Assembly (NCBI GenBank): GCA_947095535.1
Contig: OX352772.1
Location: 109,737,256 to 109,801,255, forward strand
Direction: 5' to 3'
Length of the DNA: 64,000 nucleotides
DNA from: Poecilobothrus nobilitatus
Lineage: Eukaryota > Arthropoda > Insecta > Diptera > Dolichopodidae
This document shows positions 31,916 to 44,073 of this stretch, one piece after another; within the stretch, counting starts at the first letter, position 1, and each line of letters starts with the position of its first letter. The translations under genes and the position numbers were made by a program. A model generated the notes under the pieces. The model was not told where the DNA came from. It ran no database searches and saw nothing but the letters and a program-made list of their open reading frames with translations.

Positions 31916-32568
31916 TTTTGTTATGTGCAGTATTAGTTTATGCTAAAATAAACAAAATTTTTGCGTTTGCGGCTTTTATATAATTTCTCTTAAAAATATA
32001 TATGTACTTATAAAAAAAGGAAAGTAAATTTTCAAATTGTACTAGGTTAAATCAATCGTAATCAATTTTTGAATACAAGAACTGAAAGTTTTTAAATTCT
32101 TTCTTATATATGTAGCTAATTTCGTAAATTTGACAGTTGTACTAAATATCAAACTAAGTAACTAACTAAATCCTTTCAATAATAGTAAATTACAAATTAT
32201 ATTGGGAAATTAAATTAAGCATTTGATTAATATTGTACAAACAACAACATTTAATTGTAAAATTGTAAATATTGTATAAGTTAACAAGCCATTAACACAT
32301 TAATAAATGAATATTTTTATTGTAAACAAAAATTATATTTTTCCTTGACCTTGAACTAGAAATATTGTGTTATATTTCTTCTTCATTAGCATTTAAGTAT
32401 TTGAATAAAACTACTATAAAAAATATCACTAAATGTACATAAATACTTTCAAACAAAAAAGTTGTATATTGACACCTTAAAAAAAAATAAATAAAAATCA
32501 GCTATCTCCACCACAGAACAGATCTCTACTATTCGAAAAGTATAAACCCAAAATTCATACACTTTTTA

Positions 32569-33889
32569 GCACATCTCCAAAAAAATTTTAAAAAAATGTG
32601 CTTATTAGTTTCACTCTGTCTGTCCGTCCGTCTGTCTGTTTACAAAACTTCTACACCGTTAAAGATAGAGAAAAAAAATTTTAGCTATGGGTAGGTCTCA
32701 TAAAAAAAATAATTTTGTGGAACAACTTTTTTACGTAGCACCACCCATTACGGAGCTACAGCCCCTCAAACTTTAAAAAAGCCCTATTTTTAAATGCATA
32801 TATCTTATGTTCTGCTTAAGATTTTTTCAATCTGAAATCGCCATTCGACAGGTATTTTTTTTAACTTTGTAAATTAATATCAAAATTATACAATATTTTT
32901 AAATTTAGTATTTAAATTTACCGTTATGTGAAAACCAAATTTTGCATGATTTTTCTACTTTCATAACTCCGGCACGCTTCTAGATTGAAGCTTGAAATTT
33001 TGAAGCAAGAAAGAACTTTTAGAATTAGTATAAGTTTGCTCAGAAATTTTTTTTGGACCACCCCCTGTTTATGAGCTATTTGGGCTTAAAAATTGAAAAT
33101 TTGCTATTTTTAAACACCTGTAACTTAGGACACTGTACACATTTTTTTTCTGCAAGATATAAAAATTAAAGCTACAGTAATATATTTTCACGTGTGTTAA
33201 AGGTTTATTTTAGTTGTAGAGACCTCCAAGGTTGCAGCTCTTCGAAATTTCGAAAAAGCCACATTTTCAAATGTATATATCTCAGGCTCTGCGTAATAGT
33301 TTAGCAATCTAAAACCACCAGAAGATCGAAAATTTTATTATCTATATAAAACAGTATCAAAATTGTGTAATATTTTGTAATTAACTATTTAAATTTACCA
33401 TTATCTGAAAACCAAATTCTGCATGAAATTTCTTTTTTCATAACTACGGCACGCCTTTAGATAGGAACCTGAAATTTTGAGACAGGAAAGAACTTTTTGA
33501 ATTAGTATAAGTTTCTTCAGAAATTTTTTTGGTAGCGCCATCTCTTTAAGAGCTATTACGCCTCAAAAATTGAAAATTTGCTATTTTTAGACACCTGTAA
33601 AAATTTTTCTTCTTCAAGACATGAAAATTAAAGGTTCAATAATATATTTTTTCATGTGTTGACGATTTTTCTTAGTTATAAAGCGTTCCGGATTACAACC
33701 CTTCAAAATTCCTGAAAAGTTCTATTTTCACATATTTTCTTATTACAAAAAATTTCTTAAATTTAATTTTTAAATTTTCAAATTTTTGGGCAAGTCACAA
33801 TTTGCCAGAGAACACACACAAAGAACAGTTTGTATTGTGTTTTGGAAATGTGCGCTCTTAAAAACCGTTGGTTTACATTCTACCTTGTT
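32569..33889 (+). mobile_element. Family-B insertion built on ~478-bp repeats
   Basis: Starts agcacatctcc...atgtgct with (gtctgtcc)n-like sequence and ends gtttacattctaccttgt. The phrase gcatga..ttt..tttcataact.cggcacgc recurs at about 32,942 and 33,420, and gccc/gcca..tattttcaaatg about 475 bp apart, so the body is a tandem dimer. It interrupts the phrase actttt|tatataataatttatg seen whole in the other units. Confidence 0.65.
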
Positions 33890-34048
33890 ATATAATAATT
33901 TATGTCAAAGCAAAATAACTTCTAATAATTTAACATAATTTTTTTTATGCAATACCATTCAAAGAAATAGTAAAAATATTATCTAAATTCATTTATACAT
34001 CTATACATGATGCTTGCATGATTTTTTTTTTCATTCAAAAATATTAGA

Positions 34049-34099
34049 AGTAAAAAATAATAAAAACTGATTTGTTTCCAGTTTTTATTATTTTTTACT
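34049..34099. repeat. Perfect 21-bp inverted repeat with 9-nt loop
   Basis: agtaaaaaataataaaaactg (34,049-34,069) is followed by a 9-base loop and its exact reverse complement (34,079-34,099). In the other units only the left half is present and reads on normally, so this is a fold-back copying event specific to unit 2. Confidence 0.85.
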
Positions 34100-34268
34100 C
34101 CTAATGTTTTTAACAAAATTTAATTATTAACAAAACGAATATAAGACTAATATTGAATCTACTAACAAAAACTTTACAGTTTGAATTTTGCGTCATCAAC
34201 AAGAGAAATAATATGCATAGATATACATATATAAATTTTTGGAGATAATAAAAAAAACAAAAAATTTG

Positions 34269-34692
34269 TTCATATAAATTCATATGGCTTGTTATAATAA
34301 TATATATGAAATTTCGACTTTTTTTTCTTAATAATTTTTCTTATAATATTTTTCTATTACGAAATATTCATAAAATACTTAAAAATGACCTTTACTAGAG
34401 TCATTAGACCACTACTTCTGGTTGTCCGATTTGCTCCAAAAGCTTATTAATCCGAGATATTTACATCAAAACCTTAAATATGATATTTCAAAAAATTCCG
34501 CTCAGTCCTTTAGGCTGTGCACGTTCCCACAGACATACCCACACACCTACACACACACAAACACACAGAGAGACAGACATCACAAAATTTACAGTCTTCT
34601 ACGCACCGGATATTGTGATATTGCCGCTACATTGAAAAATGCGGTTGTTATATACATTTTGCTATTTGTTTACAATGTTGTCTGGAAGAGAA
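34269..34692. mobile_element. ~424-bp insertion of unknown family (unit 2 only)
   Basis: Interrupts the phrase aaaaatttg|acgaaaaacgg found whole in units 1, 3 and 4. It contains a CA/CACA run with a purine tract (34,540-34,575). No ORF of note. Confidence 0.55.
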
Positions 34693-34821
34693 AAACGGAA
34701 TGTTTATAATTTGTTTATGCTGTTTCTTGGTCAAAACGGAAGTACACTGCAAGCTAGGTGGAGTGTAACAAGAAACATTATAATTTGATAAAGTAAGAAG
34801 AATTTGTTTTTAAATATCGTC

Positions 34822-35541
34822 GCCTCAGAAAATTAGTGTTAAATCAACTTTGAAGTTTTAAAGAGGCATAGTGCTAAAAACGTACGGTAGAATTCTTTTA
34901 AACTTAATACCCCAATTGCTATGTGAAGAGAGAAACCAAGTGCAAATTTTCTAATCCGTGCCGCAAAATTGTACACATTTAACTTACGGTTTTAATAAAA
35001 ATTACATCCAAACCTTTTTAGGAGCGAAATATATTTTGCAAATCTAAATTTACATTATTTTAATAGGTTAGGTAATACATTTACTAATTCTGTGTAATCA
35101 GTTCTTTAACTAGTGCGGAACTAGTTTGATTTTCTACTAGAATATTATAAAATATAATATAAATGTATTGTATACATACGAAACTGAACATATACAATAA
35201 TAAATCATATTAAATATGCAAAAGTGGTAAAAAAATAAAAAATTTTGTGCTGCAAAAAAGATAACATACAACAATAATTTACTGACATTTTAAGAAAAGT
35301 AAGTTTTCTGACAAGTAAGAAAATTTGTTGTATGTAACAAAATTTTTTCACATACAACAAAAAGCATACTCATATTGATCAGAATTGATACATACAACAA
35401 AAGTCATACGAGATATCCTTAAAACGGTAAAAGATAGCGAAAAACGGACAATACCATTAGAAAGAGAACAAAAAAAAACTTAAAAAACCGTTAAAAACAA
35501 AAATTCAAAAAATTTCACATACAACAATGATTTTCTGAGGC
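34822..35541. mobile_element. Family-T element, unit 2
   Basis: Both terminal inverted repeats are present (gcctcag at 34,822; ctgaggc ending 35,541), but the left end has lost about 20 bp just inside the TIR (gttgtatgtagc...). 720 bp, no ORF. Confidence 0.6.
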
Positions 35542-36282
35542 AACCATATATTGTTGAAAAATTATTACTTCACTATTGACCAATGTTTTTTTATTTTCAT
35601 GTTGTTCTTTTGGTGTCCGCTGGCCGAGTTAACGTTGAATTATTGATAGGTAACCATTTTGAATTTTTTGTATTATATTGACCTTTCTTTTCTTTTGAGC
35701 TTCTTTTTAGGTTGCAACAGTATAACAAAGAATGGGGATGATGAACGACGAATTTAGGTGCCCCTGCCATGGATAAATGCGCGCGATCTCATGTAGACGT
35801 GATAAACCTGTAAGCGTCTTGGCAGTTCCGAGGTGGCTGCAGGAATCTGGGACATATTATAAAAAAAAGTTGATTAATGCCAAAAGCTCATAGACGTGAG
35901 TTGTGTTGGTTATTATAAGTTTTTTTTTTTATATTTTTAGATATGGACTTTCCGTTTGTTGCGTTAGAGAAGCGTGGCCGCGCAATTTTTTTTATTGTGT
36001 TGTTTTTAGGCTTTTAGATTAGGTTGTTTTTGTATTTATTTTGATTCATGTTTTTGTGTTTGTACGTGGTATAGATGTTGCGGTTGTAGTATAAACGAGT
36101 TTTTTAAAAAAAATAATTATGTAAATCAACTAACAATAAATTGATTCTAAAAATCTAATAAAAAATAAATTGATTCTAAAAATCTTTCAAAATGTATAGA
36201 AAATATAACTCTTTACAAACTTGTGTTCCTAAAAATATAAATAACAAAAACAATTTAAACAGTTTTTAGTAAAATTAAAGGA
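35542..36282 (+). repeat. Spacer and 5' block of the 68-codon ORF, unit 2
   Basis: Contains a candidate tiny intron: gtgagttgtg at about 35,897 and a T-rich tract ending atatttttag at 35,940, directly before tggactttccg. No long ORF until 36,283. Confidence 0.4.
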
Positions 36283-36489
36283 ATGGAGGAACAAGGTCAG
36301 AATCCAAATTTATTTTTAAGTTACACATATTTTCTCAATAAGAGTCATACATTAAAAATTGCTGTTGGATTTGACTGTGAGTCATATGAAGCTTTAAGTA
36401 TACTTCACCGTATTGGTAAAAAGGCAATTGTCTTAAAATATCATGAATGGAATAAATTTTATTACGAATTTAACAAAAAACTCAATTAG
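36283..36489 (+). CDS. 68-codon ORF of unknown function, unit 2 copy
   Basis: An ORF starting MEEQGQNPNLFLSYTYF and ending FYYEFNKKLN, open in all four higher-order units. Residues 26-50 carry a Cys/Glu-rich stretch (DCESYEALS here; Cys replaces Tyr elsewhere) and IGKKAIVLKYHEW. No family is recognised and there is no signal peptide or membrane segment. It lies just outside the Gypsy LTR, on the opposite strand to the Gypsy genes, so it is not part of that element. All base differences I could compare between copies change the amino acid, so there is no sign of purifying selection. It may be a fragment of a larger gene or an accidental frame. Confidence 0.35.
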   Translation: MEEQGQNPNLFLSYTYFLNKSHTLKIAVGFDCESYEALSILHRIGKKAIVLKYHEWNKFYYEFNKKLN

Positions 36490-36537
36490 CAGACAATAAA
36501 ACATATTTATTTATACACAAAAAGAAAAAAAAAGTAT

Positions 36538-37037
36538 TGTTGCGTGTTTGTCGGTTCGCAATTATTTTTCTGTTCTCCAATAAATAATAACATTTTAACT
36601 TTACTTTATCTTTTCGGTTTATTCGATCTTAACTCTATCACATCCAAATTATAATTCTTTTCTATTTACAGAAATTGGCGATATTTATACAAAATTTCTT
36701 ATATTCTAGAACATTGAATGTTACTTTACATTTCTCTAGAAAACTTATTACTAATAGTAATACAAAATATAATGTTATGTTAATGTAATGTTAATGCAAT
36801 GTTAACGTTACTATTATTCTTAAAGCTAATATTATTTATTTCACTTATATTTCTATATAGTTTTAGATTATTTCTATTATGTTCTAGATTATTCCTTTTC
36901 CAGATTGTTCTATTTACAACAGTTAATATTATTTATTTCATTTATATTTTTATTTAACTTTAGATTAATCTTCCTATGTTCTAGATTATTCCAGATTGTT
37001 CTATTTACTACTTTTCCAGATTGTTCTATTTACAACA
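36538..37037 (-). repeat. Gypsy LTR, unit 2 (complete, 500 bp)
   Basis: In + orientation it runs from TGTTGCGTG to TTTACAACA, with TG...CA ends inside a 5-bp terminal inverted repeat (TGTTG/CAACA). The polypurine tract (ccccttctt on +) follows within a few bases, so this is the 3' LTR. Confidence 0.8.
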
Positions 37038-38946
37038 TTATCCCCTTCTTAAGACTTTTCGTCGCCAAAAGTAGGTGGACCTCGATCTTGTTCTCCGAAG
37101 TAGGTAGTCAATCTATCCAAGTGAACTATTTTAAATTTACCATTACTACCGCGTTGTATTCTGTATACTAAGTCCTTGGTTCTATTAACTGCTTTGTAAG
37201 GGACTTCCCAGTTCTGATCTAGTTTAGGACTTCGAGCTTTTCGTTCTTTTTGGATGGTACAACCAAACCAAATCGTTTTCTTGAAATCCTGCTGAGTTCG
37301 CCATTAATTCGTATCGTGTTTTCATGATCACTCATTATTTTCAATTTGGTCCTGGTAGCTTCATGTACATCTGCCAACCGCGGCGAAGTTTTCAGGTGTA
37401 TTCTAACTTGTTGTTGTAGCTGACGGTGGAGTTCCAAATCTTAGATCCCCTGGTAGTCGAATATTCTTTCCAAAAACAATATAAGACGTTGTTTGACCTG
37501 TAATTCAATGTATGGCTGAAGGGTAAGCAATTTAGAAAACTGGTATGACGCGATCCCAATCTTTATGATGACTTGTGGCCAGTTTCTTCAAATGCTCCAT
37601 TAATGTTCGGTTACACCGTTCTACCATTCCGTCTGACTGAGGATGCAAAGTTCTGATTTTGATCACTTGCAATATGTTACATATTTCTTGAAAGGTTGGG
37701 ATTCGAAATTTCTTCCTTGATCTGAATGTAATTCAAATTTAACCCCAAATCTGCTAATTCCATTATTTATTAATTCATCAGCTATTGTTGTTACCACTTG
37801 GTTAGGTATACCGTATGCTTCTAGCCATTTACTGAAATAATCCATTACCATTAGCATATATCAGTTGCCAGAATCATTGATCGGCAAAAGTCCTCTACAT
37901 CAATAGCAATTCTTTTAAATCGAGCGCCTATCAAATATTGTTGTAATTCGCCACGACTTCTTGTACGGGGACCTTTACTTGCAGCACATTCGGTGCATTT
38001 ACGACACCATGTTTCTACATCTTCTCTCATATGTAAAGAATAAAACCTTTGCAGGATTTTATCTAATTTTTTATTTACGTCAATGGTGAGATCGATGTCT
38101 GCTACCAAAAACATATGAGGAAATACAATGTTATCGCTCAACCAAATATTCAGTTTTACTTCGCCATACAGTTGAACATTTTTGCCTGTTGCTGTTTTCA
38201 ACAAATATTTTTCATGATTTCGAAGCCATTTACTCCTCACAAGATTGTGTTTTATAATTGATCTAGTAACACCTGTGTCGATTGTAATGTGACAGTTAAT
38301 ATTGTCCACTTTTCCTTTCAGTACCGTACTGCTATTGTTTCAACTTGTATGTTCAACTTTAACAGTTTGTTTGGCCACTCCAGTTACAAACCAATTTCTG
38401 ACCCCTGACGTTGGTTTCCGTTAGTTTTCCGGCTGTTGGTTGACCTGTGCTAATTTATTACATCTCTTCTCTTTTTGTGCTTCACGTTCTACCTCCACTC
38501 TCTTTCTCTTCCTGCAGTCTCGTTGTAAATGGCTGTTGTTATTACAATACCAGCATTTAAATATTTTGGTCCTTTTTCCAAATTTTAAATGATTGACTTT
38601 ATTACAACAAGACGCTTCAACACTTACGTGACGTACCCTTGTAATACTTGGTGTTGCGCTTTTAGCTGATTCGTCGGCCAAAGCAAATCCCAAAGCTTCA
38701 GCAGTTGTTTTCCTCCCTGCTAATCTTAAAGCTTGTTGCAGATCCCTATCAGCAATGGTATTTATTAAAGATTCTGTAGCAGGTTCATTTAGAAATACGC
38801 AACTTGTGTTCGTATATGAAAGATGTGCAAGCCTCTCAATATCAAGCTTGAGTTGTTGTAATGATTCTCCATTCCTTTATATTCGATTTCTTATCTTATT
38901 TCCATTACTTCAACTACTTTATCAAAATTCGACTGTTCTTCCCTTG
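37038..38946 (-). pseudogene. Non-autonomous Ty3/Gypsy with protease-integrase fusion (unit 2)
   Basis: Minus-strand order: gag zinc-knuckle ORF (38,693-38,421; CWYCNNNSHLQRDC), a 152-codon ORF (38,309-37,851) in which the protease (DTG at residues 11-13) passes directly, in frame, into the integrase zinc domain (SLHM...WCRKCTEC), then the integrase core in another frame (37,857-37,663; MDYFSKW, LHSDQGRNFES) and a degraded C-terminal domain (37,437-37,219). All of RT and RNase H is deleted. A one-base frameshift in the linker before the core is common to all copies. The 5' end stops at the family-B junction near 38,946. Confidence 0.8.
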
Positions 38947-40402
38947 GTATATCTTCAATTTGAAAACACCAAACAATTACTACTGCTTTTATTAGCTTTA
39001 AAAATATATATACAATAAATATGTACTTGTAACTTACGTTGTCTTAATTTACCGTTACACGCAACTTAAATTTTGAAAAATTCCTGACTCCTATTATCTT
39101 CCAAACGGTTTAAGTTAGAAACTTGAAATTTTGAAAGAAGTTAGGCCTTTGAAAATAAGTATGAGTCATTTCAGAAAATATTTTTCTATCGCCCCCTGTT
39201 TCGGATCTGTATGGGGTCAAAAACTGAAAAATTCCTTATTTTTAAAGACTTGTAACTTAGTCACCTGTACGCATTTTACTTCGGCCAGATATAAAAATTA
39301 AATATCCAGTAATATATTTTTACGTTTGTTAAACGTTTCTTTTAATTGTATAGGGTTCCAAAGTTACAGTCCCCCAAAAAAGCCCTATTTTCAGATGCAT
39401 ATAACTCAGGCTCTGCGTAGTGGTTTTACAATCTGAAAACACTAGAAGATCGCAAAATTTTGTTATCTCCATAAAGTAATATCAAAATTATGCAATATTT
39501 TGTAATTTACTATTTAAATTTACCGTTGTGTGAAATCCACATTTTGCATGAAATTTCTTTTTTCATAATTCCGGCACGCCTTTAGACAGAAACCTGAAAT
39601 TTTGAGACAAGAAAAAACCTTTAGTATTAGTATAAGTTCCTTCAGAAATTTTTTTTGTACCACACCGTGTTTAAGAGCTATTAGGGCTGGAAAATTGAAA
39701 ATTTCCTATTTTTAGTCATCTGTAACTTAAGCACCTGTACAAATTTTTGTTCGGCGAAACATAATGAGACATAATGAGACATAAAAATTGAAGCTCCAGT
39801 AATATATTTTTACGTGTGTTAACGGTTTTTCTTAGTTATTTAAGGTTCCGGACTTACAGCCCCTCAAAATTTCAAAAAAAGTCCTATTTTCACATATTTT
39901 CTTATTACAAAAATCTCCTAAATTTTGTTAAATTTTCAATTTTTGTGCAAGTCACAATTCTAAACAGTTTGTATTGTATTTTGGAAATGTGGGCTTTTAA
40001 AAAAAGTTGGTTTACATTCTACCTTGTGTGCATTTTTTTTATTCGATAATTTGAAATTGTTAAATTGTAAAATTTGAAAAAATGGCTTGAAGAATTTATA
40101 TTTATATGATATTAGTATACATACTTATATAACTCATGTTTGTTCACATTTCGTATATGTCAATGTTGAATGAATGATATATAATGCATAAGCTTAGTAT
40201 AAATTATTATACATTTGCCGCTTAGTATTCAGTGGTACTATAGCATATTTGGAAAAGTTATAAATGGAAGGTTAGAATCTGCTTTTGAAGAATGTATAAC
40301 ATATAGTTAAAATATAAGTACAACCCATAGTTCTAGAAATTATAAAATTCATCAAAATTATTTTAAAATACTAAAAAATAAAAAAAAGCAAGTAAATGTA
40401 AC
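38947..40402 (+). mobile_element. Family-B-type repeat, unit 2 first copy
   Basis: Same junction and content as 28,098-29,384 but about 170 bp longer, partly because cataatgaga is repeated near 39,763-39,782. Non-coding. It ends in the A-rich lead-in to family A. Confidence 0.65.
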
Positions 40403-41076
40403 AGTCGATGTCGATGCAACCGACTTATTAATACCCTACACCCGAATAATTCGAATTAAATTAAAAATCCATAAGTTTTTTTGGCAGCTGCTTTAACTTC
40501 TTCCCTTTTCTGTCTTATTCAACTCGAATTTCAGGAACGTAAAAGAAGCATCCTCTTAGGATATGCTTGAAACCTTTGTAAAAAATTTTAAGTTTCCATC
40601 TTTATTAATTTCGAAGATTGTTAGTCCTTGGGAGGTGTGTGTCAGGTACCCGAATTGCCACTCCAATTCATCGAATCCATCTCAGGAACATAAAGAAAAC
40701 ATTCCAGAACACAATTGTACTAAATTTAAAGGTTCTACTTTTGTTGGTTTTGGAGATATGCTCGTTGCTCTTGTGCCCGTCCGGAAGTTTCCAAAATACG
40801 AACCCATGGTTCAAATTCTTTCAAATGTCAGTTTCCAATTTTACAGAAAAAGAAACATAACAGAACACCTTTGTACTAAAAATAAAAGTTATATCTTTGT
40901 TGGTTGGGGAGATATACTCGCTTGCTCTGGGGCTCGTCCGGAAGCTTCCAAGATTTGAACCCATGGACAAAATCCTCATAAATTCCAAAAACATAAATCA
41001 AACATGAAGGAACACCATTCTGCCGAATTTAAAGATTATATCTTTGTTGCTTTTGGAGATAATATCATTTGCTCTG
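40403..41076 (+). mobile_element. Family-A element cut by the duplication breakpoint (copy D)
   Basis: Has the 5' end (gtcgatgtcgatgc) and about three 147/156-bp units, then stops in tgctctg|acttg where Gypsy sequence resumes. The tail and hairpin are missing. Confidence 0.8.
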
Positions 41077-42617
41077 ACTTGTTGTTGTAGCTGACGGTGG
41101 AGTTCCAAATCTTAGATCCCCTGGTAGTCGAATATTCTTTCCAAAAACAATATAAGACGTTGTTTGACCTGTAATTCAATGTATGGCTGAAGGGTAAGCA
41201 ATTTAGAAAACTGGTATGACGCGATCCCAATCTTTATGATGACTTGTGGCCAGTTTCTTCAAATGCTCCATTAATGTTCGGTTACACCGTTCTACCATTC
41301 CGTCTGACTGAGGATGCAAAGTTCTGATTTTGATCACTTGCAATATGTTACATATTTCTTGAAAGGTTGGGATTCGAAATTTCTTCCTTGATCTGAATGT
41401 AATTCAAATTTAACCCCAAATCTGCTAATTCCATTATTTATTAATTCATCAGCTATTGTTGTTACCACTTGGTTAGGTATACCGTATGCTTCTAGCCATT
41501 TACTGAAATAATCCATTACCATTAGCATATATCAGTTGCCAGAATCATTGATCGGCAAAAGTCCTCTACATCAATAGCAATTCTTTTAAATCGAGCGCCT
41601 ATCAAATATTGTTGTAATTCGCCACGACTTCTTGTACGGGGACCTTTACTTGCAGCACATTCGGTGCATTTACGACACCATGTTTCTACATCTTCTCTCA
41701 TATGTAAAGAATAAAACCTTTGCAGGATTTTATCTAATTTTTTATTTACGCCAATGGTGAGATCGATGTCTGCTACCAAAAACATATGAGGAAATACAAT
41801 GTTATCGCTCAACCAAATATTCAGTTTTACTTCGCCATACAGTTGAACATTTTTGCCTGTTGCTGTTTTCAACAAATATTTTTCATGATTTCGAAGCCAT
41901 TTACTCCTCACAAGATTGTGTTTTATAATTGATCTAGTAACACCTGTGTCGATTGTAATGTGACAGTTAATATTGTCCACTTTTCCTTTCAGTACCGTAC
42001 TGCTATTGTTTCAACTTGTATGTTCAACTTTAACAGTTTGTTTGGCCACTCCAGTTACAAACCAATTTCTGACCCCTGACGTTGGTTTCCGTTAGTTTTC
42101 CGGCTGTTGGTTGACCTGTGCTAATTTATTACATCTCTTCTCTTTTTGTGCTTCACGTTCTACCTCCACTCTCTTTCTCTTCCTGCAGTCTCGTTGTAAA
42201 TGGCTGTTGTTATTACAATACCAGCATTTAAATATTTTGGTCCTTTTTCCAAATTTTAAATGATTGACTTTATTACAACAAGACGCTTCAACACTTACGT
42301 GACGTACCCTTGTAATACTTGGTGTTGCGCTTTTAGCTGATTCGTCGGCCAAAGCAAATCCCAAAGCTTCAGCAGTTGTTTTCCTCCCTGCTAATCTTAA
42401 AGCTTGTTGCAGATCCCTATCAGCAATGGTATTTATTAAAGATTCTGTAGCAGGTTCATTTAGAAATACGCAACTTGTGTTCGTATATGAAAGATGTGCA
42501 AGCCTCTCAATATCAAGCTTGAGTTGTTGTAATGATTCTCCATTCCTTTATATTCGATTTCTTATCTTATTTCCATTACTTCAACTACTTTATCAAAATT
42601 CGACTGTTCTTCCCTTG
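41077..42617 (-). pseudogene. Gypsy gag-protease-integrase fragment, duplicated copy
   Basis: Lacks the LTR and integrase C-terminus because the duplication starts inside the element. Zinc-knuckle ORF 42,364-42,092, protease-integrase fusion ORF 41,980-41,522 and integrase core ORF 41,528-41,334 match the unit-2 originals, with one residue change (Gly for Asp in TI.VNKK). Confidence 0.8.
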
Positions 42618-44073
42618 GTATATCTTCAATTTGAAAACACCAAACAATTACTACTGCTTTTATTAGCTTTAAAAATATATATACAATAAATATGTACTTG
42701 TAACTTACGTTGTCTTAATTTACCGTTACACGCAACTTAAATTTTGAAAAATTCCTGACTCCTATTATCTTCCAAACGGTTTAAGTTAGAAACTTGAAAT
42801 TTTGAAAGAAGTTAGGCCTTTGAAAATAAGTATGAGTCATTTCAGAAAATATTTTTCTATCGCCCCCTGTTTCGGATCTGTATGGGGTCAAAAACTGAAA
42901 AATTCCTTATTTTTAAAGACTTGTAACTTAGTCACCTGTACGCATTTTACTTCGGCCAGATATAAAAATTAAATATCCAGTAATATATTTTTACGTTTGT
43001 TAAACGTTTCTTTTAATTGTATAGGGTTCCAAAGTTACAGTCCCCCAAAAAAGCCCTATTTTCAGATGCATATAACTCAGGCTCTGCGTAGTGGTTTTAC
43101 AATCTGAAAACACTAGAAGATCGCAAAATTTTGTTATCTCCATAAAGTAATATCAAAATTATGCAATATTTTGTAATTTACTATTTAAATTTACCGTTGT
43201 GTGAAATCCACATTTTGCATGAAATTTCTTTTTTCATAATTCCGGCACGCCTTTAGACAGAAACCTGAAATTTTGAGACAAGAAAAAACCTTTAGTATTA
43301 GTATAAGTTCCTTCAGAAATTTTTTTTGTACCACACCGTGTTTAAGAGCTATTAGGGCTGGAAAATTGAAAATTTCCTATTTTTAGTCATCTGTAACTTA
43401 AGCACCTGTACAAATTTTTGTTCGGCGAAACATAATGAGACATAATGAGACATAAAAATTGAAGCTCCAGTAATATATTTTTACGTGTGTTAACGGTTTT
43501 TCTTAGTTATTTAAGGTTCCGGACTTACAGCCCCTCAAAATTTCAAAAAAAGTCCTATTTTCACATATTTTCTTATTACAAAAATCTCCTAAATTTTGTT
43601 AAATTTTCAATTTTTGTGCAAGTCACAATTCTAAACAGTTTGTATTGTATTTTGGAAATGTGGGCTTTTAAAAAAAGTTGGTTTACATTCTACCTTGTGT
43701 GCATTTTTTTTATTCGATAATTTGAAATTGTTAAATTGTAAAATTTGAAAAAATGGCTTGAAGAATTTATATTTATATGATATTAGTATACATACTTATA
43801 TAACTCATGTTTGTTCACATTTCGTATATGTCAATGTTGAATGAATGATATATAATGCATAAGCTTAGTATAAATTATTATACATTTGCCGCTTAGTATT
43901 CAGTGGTACTATAGCATATTTGGAAAAGTTATAAATGGAAGGTTAGAATCTGCTTTTGAAGAATGTATAACATATAGTTAAAATATAAGTACAACCCATA
44001 GTTCTAGAAATTATAAAATTCATCAAAATTATTTTAAAATACTAAAAAATAAAAAAAAGCAAGTAAATGTAAC
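42618..44073 (+). mobile_element. Family-B-type repeat, duplicated copy
   Basis: Copy of 38,947-40,402. No coding content. Confidence 0.65.

Larger units (their letters stand above)
31916..34821 (+). repeat. Unit-2 spacer block with two insertions and a fold-back
   Basis: Corresponds to 21,901-23,010 but carries a family-B insertion (about 32,569-33,889), a local fold-back (34,049-34,099) and an unrelated ~424-bp insertion (about 34,269-34,692), each absent from the equivalent place in unit 1. No gene. Confidence 0.65.
37406..41076 (+). repeat. Tandem duplication, first copy (3,671 bp)
   Basis: Repeated immediately at 41,077-44,747 with a constant offset of 3,671. It spans the 5' two-thirds of the Gypsy fragment, the family-B repeat and the first part of family-A copy D. 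Differences noticed: 38,080 t/c, 40,547 a/g and 40,632 g/c. Confidence 0.9.

Noticed and set aside
34422..34709. 95-codon ORF with Thr/His repeats
   Set aside because: Spans the CA-repeat and the right edge of the unit-2 insertion. Composition follows from the microsatellite.
38755..39018. 87-codon + strand ORF and its copy at 42,426-42,689, and 39,816-40,049 with its copy at 43,487-43,720
   Set aside because: The first is antisense to the gag region, the second lies in family-B repeat. Both look conserved only because the segment is a recent duplication.
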